A stretch of 64,000 nt of DNA from Brucella anthropi_A (GCF_046630315.1 NZ_LQBD01000033.1:170161-234160); one strand, 5' to 3'; counted from the first letter of the stretch, positions 33,518 to 43,140 are shown. Notes: generated from the sequence alone by a model not told the origin. A program made the numbers and translations.

Positions 33518-33990
33518 GATGTTCTTTTTTAAGTAGAATACTGCAAATCCCCGGCGGGTCAATCACCTTGTGCAAGTTTATCGATGTGTGGTGTCAGCGC
33601 GCTTCGCATTCCGGGGCGCGCAAAGGATGCAGCGCGAACGGGAAGCTGCGTCTTTGGAGGGGAGCCCGGGCCATGCTTCAGCGAGAAACATCTGCCGCCG
33701 ATGGGAAGGCGCCGGAATGCAAACGCATCAGCCCCTGGTCCCAGGCACGTCTCCTGAAGCCGGTTCGGCCTTTTGAAGGATATGCCCGGCACCATTGACC
33801 TGAACATTTGAAAGCCTGAATGCCGGGCTTGAGGCTGTTTCCGGCATAGCACGCATATGATGGCATATGGGTGGTTATTAAGTTTTTCTTATTCCGGCAC
33901 TAATCGGAAATGGCGTGGACTTTTTCCACGCCCACGCACTTTTATATCCTGTCTCCAGCCAGGCAGACCAATCCCATGACAGGAGGGGCG
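33518..33990. other. Long intergenic region, no gene supported
   Basis: About 470 bp between divergent operons. Short frames exist on both strands but have no ribosome site or family pattern. Close to the chromate transporter gene there is a GCATATGATGGCATATG direct repeat (from about 33852) and an AT-rich stretch that may be its promoter. Confidence 0.4.
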
Positions 33991-34581
33991 ATGGACCAGT
34001 CAGCTAACACGTTAAAGCGAGAGGCGCGGCCGGATCCTATCTCCCCGCTGGCCCTGCTCGCTTCTTTTCTGCGCCTTGGCGCGTCGTCTTTCGGCGGCGG
34101 GATGTCTGGATGGACGCATCGGGAGATCGTCGAACGCCGTGGCTGGATGAATGATTCCGAATTCCTCCAAACCCTGACCGTTGCCCAGATCATGCCTGGC
34201 GCCAATCCTGTAAACCTTGCTGTTTACATCGGACTGAAGCTTTGCGGCATTACTGGCGCAGCCATCGCGCTTGTTGGCATGGTTTTTCCGGCCTTCGCAG
34301 TCATTCTCGTCCTCGGCGCGCTTTACCAATGGCTTCGCATTTACCCGGAGGCCCAGGCAATCCTGCGGGGGCTTGCCTGCATGGGCATCGCATCGAGCCT
34401 GACGATGGGGTTGAAGACTTCCCGGCGCCTGAACGGTCGAATCGTGCCGATCCTCATCGCTGTGGCCGTCTTTACCGCAGTCGGGGTTCTCCAATGGCCG
34501 CTCGTGACAGTGGTTGTTTGTGTTATTCCCGCAAGTGTCGCGGCCATTTACTGCCTTGAAAAGGACAAGCCCCGTGGATGA
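33991..34581 (+). CDS. chrA: Chromate transporter family, first half
   Basis: A 196-residue membrane protein of the CHR family, equal to one half of a long ChrA. The ATG follows AGGAGGGGCG. Typical segments are LASFLRLGASSFGGGMSGW, RRGWMNDSEFLQTLTVAQ and PGANPVNLAVYIG. Short-chain CHR proteins work as pairs in opposite membrane orientation. It overlaps the second half by eight bases. Confidence 0.88.
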   Translation: MDQSANTLKREARPDPISPLALLASFLRLGASSFGGGMSGWTHREIVERRGWMNDSEFLQTLTVAQIMPGANPVNLAVYIGLKLCGITGAAIALVGMVFPAFAVILVLGALYQWLRIYPEAQAILRGLACMGIASSLTMGLKTSRRLNGRIVPILIAVAVFTAVGVLQWPLVTVVVCVIPASVAAIYCLEKDKPRG

Positions 34582-35113
34582 CGGCAAGCTCCTTAATTTG
34601 ATCTTGCTGTGCATCCCGCTATCGCTTGTCTCTTTCGGAGGGGGGCAGACCATTGTTGCAAGCCTTCAGCATCAATTGGTCGATAGCCAGCATATGCTGA
34701 CCAGCGAACGCTTTACCGATCTTTACGCAATCTCGCGCTCTGCGCCGGGGCCGGGCACGTTGATCGTCGCGCTGATCGGATGGGATATTGGCGGGCTTTT
34801 CGCCGCCTTTCTCGCGGCCTGTGCGATATTCCTGCCGTCATCGGTTCTTCTGTGCATCGTTGGCAGCTATTGGGAGCGCGTTCGCACGCGCCCATGGGGG
34901 ATTGCCGTCGAAAAAGGTCTCGCGCCCGTGGCGCTTGGACTTATTTTCGCGGGCATCTACACCGTCAGTTCGTCCGCCCGTCTCTCTCCGCTTGAGATCG
35001 CAACGATAGCTTTGGCCGCCTTCCTGCTCATGATGACAAGAATAGGAGCGTACCCGCTGCTGGGCGCGATCGGTGTGCTGTATTTTTGTCTGGGTAATAT
35101 GGGTTTTATCTGA
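34574..35113 (+). CDS. chrA: Chromate transporter family, second half
   Basis: A 179-residue CHR membrane protein. The GTG at 34574 follows AAGGACAAG and overlaps the first half's stop. Segments: LVSFGGGQTIVASLQHQLV, AISRSAPGPGTLIVALIGW and a hydrophobic C-terminal half. Together with its partner it should export chromate or a related oxyanion. No chrB-type regulator is next to it. Confidence 0.86.
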   Translation: MDDGKLLNLILLCIPLSLVSFGGGQTIVASLQHQLVDSQHMLTSERFTDLYAISRSAPGPGTLIVALIGWDIGGLFAAFLAACAIFLPSSVLLCIVGSYWERVRTRPWGIAVEKGLAPVALGLIFAGIYTVSSSARLSPLEIATIALAAFLLMMTRIGAYPLLGAIGVLYFCLGNMGFI

Positions 35114-35186
35114 TGCATATCTCCCAAAAGCGGTGATCGGGTTCGGGCAAAAGATATGCGCGAAAACAAACGGGCAGGGATGGTGC

Positions 35187-35230
35187 GCCGGCTTCGTTTC
35201 GGCCGGAATCATTTGGGCCGGAATCGTTTG
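35187..35230. repeat. Short 15-bp tandem repeat
   Basis: GGCCGGAATCATTTG then GGCCGGAATCGTTTG in tandem, preceded by a worn third copy. The surrounding 35114-35486 gap otherwise holds no gene; GGGCAAAAGATATGCGCGAAAAC near 35140 (in part) resembles the dispersed repeat. Confidence 0.6.
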
Positions 35231-35316
35231 GGCGGCGAGTGCGCCCGCTTTGCCCCTTCCGGGGGCGGTGATTTCTATCCGATTTCTGAGGCCACGCGAA
35301 ATTAGCTTATCTGCAC

Positions 35317-35343
35317 ATAATTTTTTGCTTTGGACAAAATTAT
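35317..35343. promoter_or_regulatory. Possible operator upstream of the tct operon
   Basis: ATAATTTT and AAAATTAT as an 8-bp inverted repeat with an 11-bp spacer, 144 bp before tctA, in an AT-rich stretch. A regulatory role is plausible only from position and symmetry. Confidence 0.3.
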
Positions 35344-35486
35344 CGGGCCACACCTAACTTGAAAACAAACGGCAGAAAGCTGTTACGAGGAGATGGCAAT
35401 GTCGGCGGTATGAGGAGCATACCGACAGTTGCCTGACGGCCATACAGCCAGATTGGCGTACCCGTCGGAGGAGGAAAATACCTTAA

Positions 35487-36998
35487 ATGATCCAGGTTAT
35501 GTTTGGGGCGCTCTACAGTCTTGTAAGCTCGCCTCATATTATGGGACTCATGCTGATTGCAGTCGTTTGCGGCTTGCTTGTGGGGATTACGCCAGGCATC
35601 GGCGGCAAGCTCTCGATAGCGATGGCGATACCGTTCGTCTATGGTATGGATATGGTTGGCGGTGCCGTGTTTCTGCTCGCCCTCCACGCGGTCAACGGCA
35701 CCAGCGGACAGATTTCCAGCATCATGTTCGGCATTCCTGGCGATGGCGACGACGCGGCAACCACGCTCGACGGCTATCCGCTGGCCAAACAGGGGCAGGC
35801 GGCACGGGCGCTTGGTGCGAGCATCACCGCATCGGGGGTCGGCGGGATTATCGGAGCGGCCGTATTCGCCCTCATGATCCCGGTGCTGCAGCCAATCATT
35901 CTGATGTTCAGCCCGGCAGAATTCTTTCTCATCGCGCTGCTGGGCATAAGTTTCATCGCATTTCTGGCAAGCGGCAACAAGATCGTGAAAGGACTGATCG
36001 TTGGCTGCTATGGCCTGATGCTTTCCACGATCGGTATGGATCCGATCACGGGTACGGCGCGTTACGCTGGCGATATGCTGTTTCTATGGGATGGCGTGAG
36101 CCTCGTGACGGCTGTGCTGGCCATGTTTGCCGTACCGGAAATGATTGCGCTTGCAACCAAGGGGGGCTCGATCTCGGCCGTCTCCATGGACAGCGGTTTC
36201 TCGTACAGGCAATTGCTTTCCGGCGTCATGGAAGTGCCGCGTCATTGGTGGCTTGTGCTGCGGACCTCGGTGATCGGTGCGGTGATCGGAATGATTCCGG
36301 GGCTGGGCGGATCGACGGCGGCATGGCTCTGCTACGGTCATGCGGTGCAAAGTTCCAAGACACCGGAGCGGTTCGGCAAGGGCGCGATCGAAGGCGTTAT
36401 CGCGCCTGAAACGGCGAGTAACGGCAAGGAAGGGGGCTCTCTGCTTCCAACGCTGTTCTTCGGCATTCCCGGCAGCTCCGGCATGGCTGTTCTGCTGGGC
36501 GCATTCCTCATCCTTGGCATTCAGCCGGGTGCCCTGATGGTGACCGAGCATCTCGATCTCGTCTGGACGCTGATCTGGGCGCTGGTGGTCGGCAATCTCA
36601 TTGCCGTGCTCCTGCTGCTTTTTTCCTGCCGCTGGATTGCAGTTCTGACTTTCGTGGATGGCCGGATTCTGGTGCCGTTCATTCTGATCTTCATCACCAT
36701 CGGCTGCTATGTGAGCGACGTACAGTGGCAAAATCTGGTGATACTGGGGCTTTTCAGTCTACTGGGCTATGGCTTCCAGCGCGCTGGCTGGCCGCGCTCG
36801 CCTTTCGTCATCGGGCTTGTCCTGGGCAGCAAGGCGGAAGCATCGCTGCATCAGGCGCTGCAATTATGGGGTTACTCCTTCTTCATGCGCCCGCTGTCGC
36901 TGGTCCTCATTGGCATTATCGTCGCCCTGATGGCGTATGCCTTCTATAAGAATCTCGTAGCCGCCAAACGTCCGGCACATGCAGGAGCAGGCGCATGA
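35487..36998 (+). CDS. tctA: Tripartite tricarboxylate transporter, large permease
   Basis: A 503-residue TctA-family membrane protein with about eleven helices. Conserved segments: TPGIGGKLSIAMAIPFVYGM, MFGIPGDGDDAATTLDGYPL, GMIPGLGGSTAAWLCYG and FFGIPGSSGMAVLLGAF. It forms the transport channel with TctB. Its ATG lacks a strong ribosome site (GGAGGAGGAAAATACC lies 10 bases upstream in part). It heads the tctABC operon; the cargo may be an aromatic or tricarboxylate. Confidence 0.92.
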   Translation: MIQVMFGALYSLVSSPHIMGLMLIAVVCGLLVGITPGIGGKLSIAMAIPFVYGMDMVGGAVFLLALHAVNGTSGQISSIMFGIPGDGDDAATTLDGYPLAKQGQAARALGASITASGVGGIIGAAVFALMIPVLQPIILMFSPAEFFLIALLGISFIAFLASGNKIVKGLIVGCYGLMLSTIGMDPITGTARYAGDMLFLWDGVSLVTAVLAMFAVPEMIALATKGGSISAVSMDSGFSYRQLLSGVMEVPRHWWLVLRTSVIGAVIGMIPGLGGSTAAWLCYGHAVQSSKTPERFGKGAIEGVIAPETASNGKEGGSLLPTLFFGIPGSSGMAVLLGAFLILGIQPGALMVTEHLDLVWTLIWALVVGNLIAVLLLLFSCRWIAVLTFVDGRILVPFILIFITIGCYVSDVQWQNLVILGLFSLLGYGFQRAGWPRSPFVIGLVLGSKAEASLHQALQLWGYSFFMRPLSLVLIGIIVALMAYAFYKNLVAAKRPAHAGAGA

Positions 36999-37543
36999 TG
37001 AAGCGATTTACTTTCTCCACCTGGCTGACGGTTGTGATGCTGCTGTTTTTTGCAGTCGCGATCACCCTTGCGATGGGCTATCCCGCCAAGGCGCGCATGA
37101 TGCCGCTCATTGTCGCGATACCCGGTGTCGCCTTATGTCTCATCCAACTCGCCGTTGATCTTCTCAGCTCGCCAAAGAGCACGTTCCACGGTGCGCCGCG
37201 TGCCGGCCTCGATCATCCCGTCGGGGTTGACGTGGCCGTGCCGGCAGTCGAGGAGTTGCCGGAGTTCGGGCCGCATACGGTGCGTCAGGAACTGGTGATG
37301 TGGGCTTTCTTCGTTGCCTTCATCGTCTGTATCCTGCTTTTCGGGTATTATGTCAGCGTGCCGGCCCTTCTCTTGATATTCCTCAGGCAGCAGGCCAGGG
37401 TTTCCTGGCGGCTGGCCATTTCCCTGGCCGTTGGAGCGACGCTCGTTCTCTATCTGGCATTTGCCATGCTGCTTCACATCCAGTTGCATCCGGGCTTCCT
37501 GACGCCTTTGCTGATGGCAAAATTCGGCTTCGCGGCCGCGTGA
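36995..37543 (+). CDS. tctB: Tripartite tricarboxylate transporter, small permease
   Basis: A 182-residue TctB-family protein with four hydrophobic helices and a polar loop in the middle. Its ATG overlaps the tctA stop (ATGA). TctB is poorly conserved in sequence; the call rests on topology, size and position. Confidence 0.88.
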   Translation: MMKRFTFSTWLTVVMLLFFAVAITLAMGYPAKARMMPLIVAIPGVALCLIQLAVDLLSSPKSTFHGAPRAGLDHPVGVDVAVPAVEELPEFGPHTVRQELVMWAFFVAFIVCILLFGYYVSVPALLLIFLRQQARVSWRLAISLAVGATLVLYLAFAMLLHIQLHPGFLTPLLMAKFGFAAA

Positions 37544-37550
37544 ATCATGG

Positions 37551-37585
37551 CATGGCAAACGCGCGGGGAGCGGGCGTTTGCCATG
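37551..37585 (+). terminator. Hairpin between tctB and tctC
   Basis: Perfect 12-bp stem CATGGCAAACGC / GCGTTTGCCATG with an 11-base loop and no T-tract. Probably an RNA processing or stabilising hairpin that separates low permease from high binding-protein expression, rather than a true terminator. Confidence 0.55.
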
Positions 37586-37644
37586 CGGAAATATTGTCCC
37601 GTCCCTGGAGAACCGTGGGAATATAGGGAGGAGAATTCAAGAAG

Positions 37645-38649
37645 ATGAAACATATCATGATGCGGATCGCCGTTGCGATTTCGGCTCTGGCCGGTGCCAT
37701 AGCCCCCAATGCCGCAATGGCGAATGGCGGCGCAGAGTTTTTCAACGGAAAGACGATCACCTATATCGTCGCAACATCGCCCGGCGGTGTTTATGACACA
37801 AATGGCCGTTTGATCGCGCAATATATGCAGAAATATCTGCCGGGCTCGACCATCATCGTCCAGAACATGCCCGGGGCAGGCCATCTGATCGGCGCCAATT
37901 ATATTTCCGCTTCGAAACCGGATGGGCTGATCTTCGGCACGTTCAATACCGGCCTGATTTATCAACAGTTGATAAAGGATCCGGGCGTCCGTTTCGATCT
38001 GGGCAAAATGTCCTGGATCGGCAAGGCAACAGCCGATCCGCGCGTCATTATCGTGTCGACGGAAAGCGGGATTGAAAATTTCGATCAGCTTCAGGCGTTG
38101 AAACAGCCCATCAAGTTTTCAGCGCCCGGCAAGGGCACGGCATCGATGATGGAAACAACGATGCTCGTCAAGACGCTCAAACTGCCGGTCGAAATTGTTT
38201 CCGGCTATAACGGCAATGAAGATCAGCTGGCGATGCTTCGTGGCGAGACGCAGGGCGTGCTTGGTTCGCGCTCGGAATGGCAGCCGCTCGTCAATGAAGG
38301 CAAGGCGCGGATCATTGCCCAGATTGGTGGAACACAAACCGATGTTCCGCAACTGTCCTCACTCATCAGCGACCCGGCCGGGCAGGCCGTTGTGAAGCTG
38401 ATCGGTTCGCAGAGCAATCTGACAAGCCTGACCGCCGGACCGGCCGACATTGCCGCCGATCAGCTTGGCGCGTTGCGGGAGGCCTATCGCGCGGCAACGG
38501 AAGATCCGGACTATCGGGCGAAGGCGAAAACCCTCGGACTACCGGTGGCCCCCTTAATCGGTGATGATGTGGCCAGGCTTGTGCAGACGGCATTGTCGGC
38601 GGATGCGCAGACCGTCGATATTTTGAAGGAAACCCAAGCCAACGAGTAA
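37645..38649 (+). CDS. tctC: TctC/Bug-family binding protein, copy 1
   Basis: A 334-residue periplasmic binding protein. GGGAGGAG precedes the ATG; signal peptide RIAVAISALAGAIAPNAAMA. The Bug fold pattern is clear: GKTITYIVATSPGGVYDTNGR, then NMPGAGHLIGANYI. Its sequence is very close to the next binding protein at 39080. It captures the substrate for TctAB. Confidence 0.9.
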   Translation: MKHIMMRIAVAISALAGAIAPNAAMANGGAEFFNGKTITYIVATSPGGVYDTNGRLIAQYMQKYLPGSTIIVQNMPGAGHLIGANYISASKPDGLIFGTFNTGLIYQQLIKDPGVRFDLGKMSWIGKATADPRVIIVSTESGIENFDQLQALKQPIKFSAPGKGTASMMETTMLVKTLKLPVEIVSGYNGNEDQLAMLRGETQGVLGSRSEWQPLVNEGKARIIAQIGGTQTDVPQLSSLISDPAGQAVVKLIGSQSNLTSLTAGPADIAADQLGALREAYRAATEDPDYRAKAKTLGLPVAPLIGDDVARLVQTALSADAQTVDILKETQANE

Positions 38650-38657
38650 TTTTTCGG

Positions 38658-38700
38658 AGGGAGCGGTTCGCAACGGTCCGTTGAATGGCGACCGCTCCCT
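38658..38700 (+). terminator. Stem-loop after tctC copy 1
   Basis: AGGGAGCGGT (38658-38667) and ACCGCTCCCT (38691-38700), a 10-bp stem with a 23-base loop and a weak T-tract after it. Attenuation or termination before the second tctC. Confidence 0.5.
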
Positions 38701-38799
38701 GTATTTTCGCCCACGGGCAAGGCATCCGCAGGATGCGATGAAGGAATATTGGGGTTTGACCGGATAAACACCAAATCCCGTTCCCCCAAAATTGCGCCA

Positions 38800-38985
38800 A
38801 CGACGGAATCCAGTCCTTGTCTGGCTGGAAGTAAGCCCGACAAGCGAACGTTTCCCCAAGAACGGGAACCGTCTTCGCGGGAAATCAATTCGCCCGACCG
38901 ATTTCCGATCCGGCTGCGATGGGCAAAAGACATGCGTGAAAACAGGGGCTTGAAGCGCGTCATATGCGATTGATGAAACGCGGCC
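38800..38985. repeat. Diverged dispersed-repeat region
   Basis: Contains GGGAAATCAATTCGCCCGACC and GATTTCCGATCC, a worn version of the hairpin core, and GGGCAAAAGACATGCGTGAAAAC (in part). The gap 38701-39079 holds no gene I can support. Confidence 0.45.
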
Positions 38986-39079
38986 GGCTTGTGCGCCCCG
39001 CGCCGCTTGGGGTTCTGTTTCGAAACGGCTTCGTAAGCAGGGGAATAGCCTGAGAATAGAAATGGAGGAGTAAGATAAC

Positions 39080-40084
39080 ATGCAAAAATTCTGCAAGATG
39101 TTTCTGGGCGTTGCGGCATTGGCCACCATCGCCTTGGCGCCTGCACTGGCCGAGGAGGGGCAGGGCGCCGATTTTTTCAAAGGAAAGACGATCAACTATA
39201 TCGTGGCCACCGGTCCCGGGGGAGGATACGACACCAATGCTCGCCTGATTGCGCAATATATGCAGAAATATTTGCCAGGATCGACAATCATAATCCAGAA
39301 CATGCCGGGGGCGGGCCATCTGATCGGGGCGAATTATGTTTACGGGTCCGAGCCGGATGGCCTGACGATCGGCACTTTCAATACGGGTCTGATTTATAGT
39401 CAGCTGGCAGGGGACCCCGGCGTTAAATTCGATCTGGGCAAGATGTCGTGGATCGGCAAGGCTGCCGCTGATCCGCGGGTTATAGTCGTCAGCAAGGATG
39501 CGGGGATCGACACCTTTGAACAGTTGATGGAAAGCAAGGAGCCAGTAAAGTTTTCGACTGCCGGCAAGAGCAGTTCCTCGAACATTGAGGCGACCATGCT
39601 TGTCAAGGCGCTTCATCTCCCGATTGAGGTGATCTCCGGTTATAATGGCGGCGACGACCAGTTGGCCATGCTCCGCGGAGAGGTTCAGGGCGTGGTCGGA
39701 TCGCGCTCGTCCTTCCAGCAGTTTCTCGACGAGGGCAACGGCAAGATCATCGCCCAGATCGGCGGCACACAGACCGATGTGCCGCAATTGTCTTCACAGA
39801 CGAACGATCCCAATGCACAGAATGTCATCGCGCTTGTGGCGGCTCAGAGCAATATTTCCCGACTGACAGCCGGGCCGGCGGGCATCCCCGCGGATCGCCT
39901 CAAGGCCTTGCAGGACGCTTACGACAAAGCCGTGCACGATCCGGAACTCATAGCCAAGGCGGAGAAGCTGTCTCTTCCGGTCGAGCCGAAGATCGGCGAC
40001 GACGTCGGCAATACCGTTCGTGCCGCCTTGCAGCAGAAACCGGAAATCGTCGCCGTCATAAAGGAAGCGCTTGGTGTGGAATAA
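39080..40084 (+). CDS. tctC: TctC/Bug-family binding protein, copy 2
   Basis: A 334-residue binding protein, equal in length to copy 1 and with long shared blocks (ARLIAQYMQKYLPGSTI, NMPGAGHLIGANY, GTFNTGLIY, FDLGKMSWIGKA, AQIGGTQTDVPQLSS). Signal peptide VAALATIALAPALAEE. A recent tandem duplication, giving one permease pair two receptors. The first mature segment (FKGKTINYIVATGPGGGYDTN, in parts) is more like classical Bug proteins than copy 1. Confidence 0.9.
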   Translation: MQKFCKMFLGVAALATIALAPALAEEGQGADFFKGKTINYIVATGPGGGYDTNARLIAQYMQKYLPGSTIIIQNMPGAGHLIGANYVYGSEPDGLTIGTFNTGLIYSQLAGDPGVKFDLGKMSWIGKAAADPRVIVVSKDAGIDTFEQLMESKEPVKFSTAGKSSSSNIEATMLVKALHLPIEVISGYNGGDDQLAMLRGEVQGVVGSRSSFQQFLDEGNGKIIAQIGGTQTDVPQLSSQTNDPNAQNVIALVAAQSNISRLTAGPAGIPADRLKALQDAYDKAVHDPELIAKAEKLSLPVEPKIGDDVGNTVRAALQQKPEIVAVIKEALGVE

Positions 40085-40149
40085 GGCGGCTTCATAACCG
40101 ATCGCGAAGACGCTTTTTCCAGAATTGCACTACCAGTGCGAACGGGAAG

Positions 40150-40320
40150 TTTCCATAATTTCCCGGAGCATGCCTCCCGAAAGCGGGAGCCGTTCTTGCG
40201 GGGAAATCAGTCCGGTGGACTGATTTCTGATCCCGCTTCGATGCGTGAGGCAAATGCGACGAAACAAATATTGGGAGCGGTTCCGGGACTTCCGTTTCAA
40301 CTGGAACCGTTCTGGAATGG
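40150..40320. repeat. Dispersed intergenic repeat copy with hairpin core
   Basis: Core 40204-40226 is AAATCAGTCC-GGT-GGACTGATTT, followed by GATCCCGCTTCGATGCG, then GACGAAACAAATATTGGGAG and GTTCCGTTTCAACTGGAACC-like text up to the cupin gene. Confidence 0.85.
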
Positions 40321-40329
40321 GAGAATCAG

Positions 40330-41556
40330 ATGAACAGCACAGCCAATAATTCGCCCCTGACCGGCGATGTGGTCGCAACGCCAGATCCCGGACACACCAA
40401 ATTCCTTCTCGATCCCTACAAGAGTTGGGCGCAGGGCGAGGGCATCCCCATCCATTTCGACCTGGGACATGATCTGCTCGGCCTGGAAACCGGAGACTGG
40501 GATCGCTACGAGGCGCGAGGCTGCTTTGCCCATACGCATGGCATGGGCGATTTCATGGCAAATTATGTCATTGAGATCTTGCCCGGCAAGAAGACCCGCC
40601 CGGTCAAGCATCTCTATGAAATGTTTGTATATGTTCTGTCCGGCTATGGTTCCACGACCGTCTGGCTGCCTGATGGTTCGCAACGTACCTTTGAATGGGG
40701 TCCCAAGGCTCTGTTCGCCATTCCGCTGAATTGCCAGTATCAGTTCCACAACGGTTCTGGCCAGGAGACGGTCCGCCTTTCGTGCACCAACGATGCACCG
40801 CTGACCATCAATCTGTATCACAATCTCGATTTCGTCTTCGCCAATGATTTCGTTTTTGCAGAGCGCATCGGCGGCGAGAAGCATTTCGACGGGGAAGGCG
40901 CGCTCTATTCCTATGGGCTTGAATCCGCGCGCAAGGTCCAGAATATCTGGGAAACCAATTTCGTCCACGATCTGACCAGTTTCAAGCTTTACGAGTTTGA
41001 AGGGCGCGGCAAGGGATCGCTCAACGTCAATTTCGTCCTGGCAGACGGCACCATGCATTCGCATGTTTCACAAATGCCGGTCGGACGTTACAAGAAAGCA
41101 CACCGTCACGCTGCCGGCACCCATGTTCATGCGGTCGACGGCGAAGGTTATTCATTGATGTGGTACGATGGCGATTCCGAATTCAAGGAAATTCCATGGC
41201 GTCACGGATATATGTATACGCCCCCCTTCTGGATGTACCATCAGCATTTCAATACCTGCGATCAGCCGGCGCGTTATGTCGCCTGTTCGCTTGGCAGCCG
41301 GCGCTACCCGTTCATCTCGCTGCGCCGGAAGAGCGCGGAAGGCGGAGGGGCGACATCCGTGAAGGATGGCGGCCGTCAGATCGAGTATGAGGATCAGGAT
41401 CCGCGCGTTCATCGTAAATTTCTGGAGGAACTGCAAAAGACCGGCATTGCTTCCGCAATGGGCGATATTTTCGATGAGGCGGCAATCATGGCGCTTGATC
41501 CGAAAACCCTGGAGGGCGTAATCCGGACGCCGTTACTGGTCGGTCCGGCAAGCTGA
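40330..41556 (+). CDS. Bicupin protein, copy 2
   Basis: A 408-residue two-cupin protein, a diverged paralogue of the one at 18248. N-cupin: H94-L-Y-E97. C-cupin: H258-R-H260 in KKAHRHAAGTHVHAVDGEGY and H304/H306 in MYHQHF. The shared placing of all four His in the C-cupin suggests the same metal site. It is followed, 68 bp on, by the second EutA-like gene, reproducing the pair seen on the other side of the region. Function inferred as an oxygenase or similar metal enzyme. Confidence 0.75.
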   Translation: MNSTANNSPLTGDVVATPDPGHTKFLLDPYKSWAQGEGIPIHFDLGHDLLGLETGDWDRYEARGCFAHTHGMGDFMANYVIEILPGKKTRPVKHLYEMFVYVLSGYGSTTVWLPDGSQRTFEWGPKALFAIPLNCQYQFHNGSGQETVRLSCTNDAPLTINLYHNLDFVFANDFVFAERIGGEKHFDGEGALYSYGLESARKVQNIWETNFVHDLTSFKLYEFEGRGKGSLNVNFVLADGTMHSHVSQMPVGRYKKAHRHAAGTHVHAVDGEGYSLMWYDGDSEFKEIPWRHGYMYTPPFWMYHQHFNTCDQPARYVACSLGSRRYPFISLRRKSAEGGGATSVKDGGRQIEYEDQDPRVHRKFLEELQKTGIASAMGDIFDEAAIMALDPKTLEGVIRTPLLVGPAS

Positions 41557-41624
41557 TATAAGCTGATCCCGACAGGGACGCCTATTCGAGATCGATATAT
41601 TGTTTTGGAGGATGAGAGCGGCCC

Positions 41625-43130
41625 GTGCACGACCTTGATTTTGAACATGAACATGCGGGCTGGTCGGAAGAAGACCAGCAGGGTTTCTCCGACTGGCTGT
41701 GGAAACAGGAAACGGTTGAATTGCTGACGGTCGGCATCGACATAGGCAGTTCTACGTCGCATCTGTTGTTTGCGCGTATTACGCTTCGTCGCCGGACGGA
41801 CGATCTGTCCAGCAGTTTCGTGGTCATCAACCGGGAAGTGCTCTGGCGCTCTCCTATCCTGTTTACGCCCTTCCTGCCGGATGGCACGATCGACGCGCGT
41901 GAATTGCGCCATTTCTTCGGCCATTGCTATGAAGACGCCGGCTATACCAGAAACCAGGTCGATACCGGCGCGGTCATTCTGACGGGTGAGGCGATCAAGA
42001 AAAACAATGCCCGGGCCATTGATGAAATCTTCGCCAGTGAATCGGGACGATTCGTCTGCGCGACGGCTGGCCACAAGCTGGAAAGCATGCTGGCAGCCCA
42101 CGGCTCCGGTGCGACGGAACTTTCCATCCAGCGCAATGGTTGCGGGCTGCATGTCGATATAGGCGGCGGCACGACCAAGCTGGCGCTTATCGACAAGGGC
42201 GAAATCGTCAATGTCGCCGCCTTTGCGGTCGGCGGCAGGCTGCTGGCAAAAGACGACGAAGGTGCATGGACGCGGATCGACGATTCCGCCCGTATGGTGG
42301 CGGAAGAACTGGGCATTGAGGCAACGGGTGCGAATATGGCCCGCGCCGAGAACCAGATCGCCATCGTGAAGCGCCTCGCATCGCTTGTGGTTGACCAGAT
42401 CACCGGTGCGCCGCTTGATGCAATGGGCGAACGTTTTCTTTTGACCGAACCGCTCGAACGTTCCATACAGCCCGATTACATCACTTTCTCCGGCGGTGTG
42501 TCGGAGTATATTTTCGGGTATGAGCAAAACGATCACGGCGATATTGCCCATCTTCTCGCCAGGCAAATCATCGCGCAATTGATGCCGCGTATCGATGTGC
42601 CGATTGTGGATGCGGGCCAGCGTATCCGCGCGACCGTGATCGGTGCCTCGCAGTTCACCATTCAGGTGAGCGGCAAGACCCTTTATATGAACTGCCCCGA
42701 CATATTGCCGCGGCATAATATTCCCGTCATTCATTTGGGCCGGACCCTGCCGGAGGAGATAGACCCGGAGGCGATAGCGGCGGCCTTCAGGGAGAAGGCG
42801 GCGCGGCAGGGCCATGACTTTTCCGGGACGCTGGCGCTTGCCTTTTCCTGGAGCGGTATGCCCGACTATCCACGTCTGCTGGCAATGGCAAAAGCGATCA
42901 AGATGGTTGCCGCATCGGATGGGGTGCGTGAAGAGCCGCTTGTCCTGATGATTGACGGTGATGTCGGGCAGACGATCGGCCGGATTCTCGATAAGGAAGT
43001 CGACTTGAATGCCCCGCTGATTTCCATTGACGGCGTCCGTCTGAAGGATCTTGATTTTGTCGATCTGGGCGAGTTCATCACCCCGCCGGGGGTCATTCCA
43101 GTTGTCATCAAATCGCTGTTGTTTTCCTGA
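41625..43130 (+). CDS. EutA-like actin-fold ATPase, copy 2
   Basis: A 501-residue EutA-family protein with GIDIGSSTS (37-45) and DIGGGTTKL (178-186). It starts with GTG; GGAGGA lies 12 bases upstream. It shares with copy 1 the blocks DTGA.ILTG.A, NARAI.EIF, SGGVSE, IRATV.GASQ and VIKSL near the C-terminus. No cobalamin enzyme is nearby. The pairing with a bicupin gene is the only context shared by both copies. The longer acidic N-terminus (HDLDFEHEHAGWSEEDQQ) is unique to this copy. Confidence 0.82.
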   Translation: MHDLDFEHEHAGWSEEDQQGFSDWLWKQETVELLTVGIDIGSSTSHLLFARITLRRRTDDLSSSFVVINREVLWRSPILFTPFLPDGTIDARELRHFFGHCYEDAGYTRNQVDTGAVILTGEAIKKNNARAIDEIFASESGRFVCATAGHKLESMLAAHGSGATELSIQRNGCGLHVDIGGGTTKLALIDKGEIVNVAAFAVGGRLLAKDDEGAWTRIDDSARMVAEELGIEATGANMARAENQIAIVKRLASLVVDQITGAPLDAMGERFLLTEPLERSIQPDYITFSGGVSEYIFGYEQNDHGDIAHLLARQIIAQLMPRIDVPIVDAGQRIRATVIGASQFTIQVSGKTLYMNCPDILPRHNIPVIHLGRTLPEEIDPEAIAAAFREKAARQGHDFSGTLALAFSWSGMPDYPRLLAMAKAIKMVAASDGVREEPLVLMIDGDVGQTIGRILDKEVDLNAPLISIDGVRLKDLDFVDLGEFITPPGVIPVVIKSLLFS

Positions 43131-43140
43131 ATTGCCTGAC

